8,168 nt of DNA from Nitrospirota bacterium (GTDB lineage Bacteria > Nitrospirota > Thermodesulfovibrionia > Thermodesulfovibrionales > JdFR-85). Positions 6,303 to 8,168 of this stretch are shown in pieces. Location: contig QIJG01000117.1 of assembly GCA_003232715.1 (NCBI GenBank), positions 1-8,168 on the forward strand. The letters are read 5' to 3'. A program made the translations under genes and the position numbers. The notes under the pieces were generated by a model. That model searched no databases. It was not told the origin of the DNA and was given only the letters and a program-made list of their open reading frames with translations. How positions within the stretch are numbered: the first letter of the stretch is position 1; every line of letters begins with the position of its first letter.

Positions 6303-7103
6303 ATGAAAAAAATCGGTATTATATCCGGAAAAGGTGAACTTCCCGGTCTCCTTGCCATGGAGGCAAAAAGGATAGGGTATTATGTAGTAATGATAGCCCT
6401 TGATCCTATTGCCGGCCCTATGGACGGGTGTGCAGACGAGGTGAAGAGAATAAATGTGGGCAGGCTCGGTGAGATAATAAAGACATTAAAGACCTCAGGT
6501 GTTCAGGAGGCAATAATGGCGGGAAAGGTCTCCAAGAGTCTCATTTACCAAAGCAAGATTACGCCTGATATGAGGGCGGTAAAGCTGCTCTTCACCCTGA
6601 AGGACAGAAAGGATGATACCATACTTCAGGCTATCACTGACGAGATAGAGTCAGAGGGGATAAGAATGATGAAGACAACGGATTTTGCCGGTGATATACT
6701 TATGCCTGCCGGACTTCTCACCAAGCGCGAAACCATCCCGGCAGAGGATAAGGATATAGCGTTTGGTCTTGGTATTGCAAAAGAGATAGGCAGAGTTGAT
6801 ATAGGCCAGACGGTTGTGGTTAAAGGCAGGGCTGTAATGGCGGTTGAGGCTATAGAGGGGACTGATGAGGCGATCCGCAGGGGAGGGAGGCTCGCAGGAG
6901 ATGGAGCGGTCATTGTGAAGGTGAGTAAGCCCCAGCAGGATATGCGATACGATGTCCCTGTAGTTGGTCTTGATACATTAAGGGCAATGATTGAGGTGAG
7001 GGCATCCGTCCTTGCTGTTGAAGCAGGAAGAGCCCTTATCATTCAGCGTCAGGAGATGATCTCCATGGCAAATGAGGCCGGGCTCTCAATCATGGGAGTT
7101 TGA
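6303..7103 (+). CDS. lpxI: LpxI, UDP-2,3-diacylglucosamine pyrophosphatase
   Basis: LpxI hydrolyses UDP-2,3-diacylglucosamine to lipid X (2,3-diacylglucosamine 1-phosphate) and UMP. It replaces the unrelated LpxH in many diderms and acts in the cytoplasm. The 266 residues match the family (formerly DUF1009). Diagnostic stretches are IGIISGKGELP at the N-terminus, AGKVSK near residue 73, DRKDDTIL, GRAVMAVEAIEGTDEAIRRGG, and SKPQQDMRYDVPVVG, with D213 and D217 in the conserved acidic catalytic region. The start is forced because TAG lies in frame nine bases upstream, yet no Shine-Dalgarno sequence is visible: the ATG follows a T-rich tract and GAA. Usual partners are lpxA before it and lpxB after it. 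Here lpxA is present, but lpxB is not, since a convergent gene follows. Confidence 0.94.
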   Translation: MKKIGIISGKGELPGLLAMEAKRIGYYVVMIALDPIAGPMDGCADEVKRINVGRLGEIIKTLKTSGVQEAIMAGKVSKSLIYQSKITPDMRAVKLLFTLKDRKDDTILQAITDEIESEGIRMMKTTDFAGDILMPAGLLTKRETIPAEDKDIAFGLGIAKEIGRVDIGQTVVVKGRAVMAVEAIEGTDEAIRRGGRLAGDGAVIVKVSKPQQDMRYDVPVVGLDTLRAMIEVRASVLAVEAGRALIIQRQEMISMANEAGLSIMGV

Positions 7104-7191
7104 GGGCATTTAAAATCATTGTTTCTGCAGTAATGATCGGCTTTGGTCAGAACCTTTGTCTTTGTATCAGGAATCCATGAGATAATTTTTA

Positions 7192-7201
7192 GGTGACTCC
7201 T
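7192..7201 (+). repeat. 10-bp direct repeat, copy downstream of lpxI
   Basis: This is the second copy of GGTGACTCCT, within the 125-base convergent spacer (7104-7228) between lpxI and the ArsA-like gene. The spacer also has a 6-bp hairpin ATCATT/AATGAT (7115-7120 and 7132-7137), but no T-run on either strand that would make a convincing terminator. Confidence 0.45.
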
Positions 7202-7228
7202 TGGTTGATAGTCTTGATATACATTTTT

Positions 7229-8168
7229 CTAACCCGACAACAGCTCTGCAGCATCACTTAATAGCGCAAGTCCCTTTATCTCATCCTGCAGTAGCGGAAA
7301 GCGGAAGACGGGCAGCTTGAATCTCTCTGTAATTTCCTTCAGATAACCCAGTTGCATTTGCATCCTTCCTCTGAAGAAATTATTTGTGCAGATTTCTTCC
7401 GGCAGTACCATATTTGCCACTACCAACTGTGTCTCAATCCCTGCGTCTTTCAGGTCAAGCATGGCACGGTAGGACTCTGTTATGGGCGTGGACTCGGGAT
7501 AGAGGATGAGACAGAAGACCGTTTGATTCCTGTCTTTGAGTATACGGATAATGTTTTTAAAGCGGTTGCCGGCTTTCTCCTTTACACCGGAGTCTTCCGT
7601 AGCTCCAGCCATCATCTCCACCTGTTTAGCATAATCAAAAGGCAAATCAAGGAGTCTCAGCGTGTGGCCCGTTGGAGCGGTATCAAAGACAACCACTTCA
7701 TACTCCGTGCTTTCTATAAACTGTATGAACCTGTCAAAGGCTGCCATTTCTTCTGTGCATGGTGAGTTCAGTTCCTCCTCCATGGCGGCAAGCATATCCT
7801 CTGAATATTTCCCCCTTGCCTCGTTCAATACCCCTTCCTTATACTCTTTGAAAGCCGCCTCCTGGTCAACCATGACTGCATGGAGATTACCGGTAACCCT
7901 TGCCGGTTCACTCCCGACCTTTACATCAAGGACTTCCCCGATATGTGCTGCAGGATCTGTTGTTACGAGAAGGGTTTTAAAACCCTTTTGTGCAATATAA
8001 AGTGCCGTGATGCAGGATATTGTGGTCTTGCCTACGCCGCCCTTGCCGGTAAAAAAGATTGCCTTTGTCTGTCCGTCCGGCAGGAAGAGGGCGTCGATAT
8101 CCGGCTTTACAATAGTGAGGGCTGCGCTGTATTCTTCATCTGAAAATCCCCCCTCACCCCCCTTTGCC
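7229..8168 (-). CDS. ArsA/Get3 (TRC40) family ATPase, 5'-truncated, probably the C-terminal half of a two-domain ArsA
   Basis: The frame is open from the right edge to a TAG at 7229, giving 312 visible residues; the start lies outside the window. In order are the deviant Walker A loop GKGGVGKTT (residues 41-49), switch I DPAAHIGEVL, SPCTEE with C137, switch II DTAPTGHTLRLLDLP (from D162), and the C-terminal PLLQDEIKG motif. These proteins couple ATP hydrolysis to metalloid efflux (ArsA with ArsB) or to membrane-protein targeting (Get3). C137 aligns with metal-binding C422 of the second half of E. coli ArsA. The zinc CxxC of Get3 is incomplete (CTNN at 260). About 40 residues precede the P-loop, too many for a usual N-terminus, and they include SDEEY and KPDIDAL, resembling the ArsA inter-domain linker (compared from memory). 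No in-frame ATG, GTG or TTG occurs between the edge and the P-loop. No other arsenic gene is visible. Confidence 0.88.
   Translation of the reverse strand, partial: AKGGEGGFSDEEYSAALTIVKPDIDALFLPDGQTKAIFFTGKGGVGKTTISCITALYIAQKGFKTLLVTTDPAAHIGEVLDVKVGSEPARVTGNLHAVMVDQEAAFKEYKEGVLNEARGKYSEDMLAAMEEELNSPCTEEMAAFDRFIQFIESTEYEVVVFDTAPTGHTLRLLDLPFDYAKQVEMMAGATEDSGVKEKAGNRFKNIIRILKDRNQTVFCLILYPESTPITESYRAMLDLKDAGIETQLVVANMVLPEEICTNNFFRGRMQMQLGYLKEITERFKLPVFRFPLLQDEIKGLALLSDAAELLSG
8143..8168. repeat. C-rich dispersed-repeat-like sequence at the right edge
   Basis: Two runs of six C separated by TCA, preceded by AAAAT and followed by TTTGCC, sit at the window edge. From memory this resembles half of a palindromic intergenic repeat seen scattered in several bacterial genomes, whose other half would continue as CAAAGGGGGG past the edge. 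On the - strand it is read in frame by the ArsA-like gene as AKGGEGGF. The copy is cut by the window edge, so its extent is unknown. Confidence 0.45.

Noticed and set aside
7115..7137. Hairpin ATCATT/AATGAT after lpxI as an intrinsic terminator
   Set aside because: The stem is AT-rich and has no T-run on either side, so termination is not supported.
7871..7873. ATG at 7873 as the start of the ArsA-like gene
   Set aside because: Starting there would remove the P-loop and switch I, both of which are coded in the same uninterrupted frame upstream.
7880..8143. Open + strand frame near the right edge
   Set aside because: It is the exact antisense of the P-loop region of the ArsA-like gene, which has unmistakable conserved motifs.
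1..8168. CRISPR array, insertion sequence, tRNA or rRNA gene, or a new defence or biosynthetic system
   Set aside because: No regularly spaced repeats, transposase, tRNA-like cloverleaf or unknown multi-gene set is visible. Nearly all the DNA is explained by familiar core genes.

Overview
The window comes from a Gram-negative (diderm) bacterium. Its centre is a six-gene outer-membrane and lipid A cluster on the + strand: bamA, a Skp/OmpH chaperone gene, lpxD, fabZ, lpxA and lpxI. Use of LpxI rather than LpxH, a G+C content that looks mid-range, and the style of the proteins fit lineages such as Nitrospirota or the former Deltaproteobacteria. That placement is an impression from memory, not a search result.

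Layout. At 1-629, on the - strand, a cysteine-containing protein of unknown function is followed by the first 36 codons of mnmG (tRNA U34 modification); the two overlap as TAATG. At 630-900 lies a divergent intergenic region with a plausible extended -10 promoter for the + strand cluster. At 901-6117 are bamA, skp, lpxD, fabZ and lpxA, tightly packed. skp/lpxD and lpxD/fabZ overlap, which suggests one transcript with translational coupling. At 6118-6302 is a 185-base spacer rich in inverted repeats, ending in a weak terminator-like hairpin plus T-tract just before lpxI. lpxI occupies 6303-7103. Facing it on the - strand, from 7229 to the right edge, is a 5'-truncated ArsA/Get3-family ATPase that looks like the second half of a two-domain ArsA.

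How the genes work together. FabZ makes enoyl-ACP from 3-hydroxyacyl-ACP, while LpxA and LpxD use 3-hydroxyacyl-ACP as acyl donor. LpxA performs the first and LpxD the third lipid A step. LpxI cleaves UDP-2,3-diacylglucosamine to lipid X. Skp carries unfolded outer-membrane proteins across the periplasm to BamA, which inserts them. Lipid A supply and outer-membrane protein assembly are therefore encoded together, as in many diderms. lpxC, lpxB and lpxH are not in the window.

Novelty. Most of the window is well-known core biology and I see no undescribed multi-gene system. The places worth a second look are the C-rich repeat read in frame in the ArsA linker at the right edge, the structured leader of lpxI with no visible Shine-Dalgarno sequence, the palindrome-bearing 3' tail of lpxA, and the unidentified Cys-containing gene coupled to mnmG.
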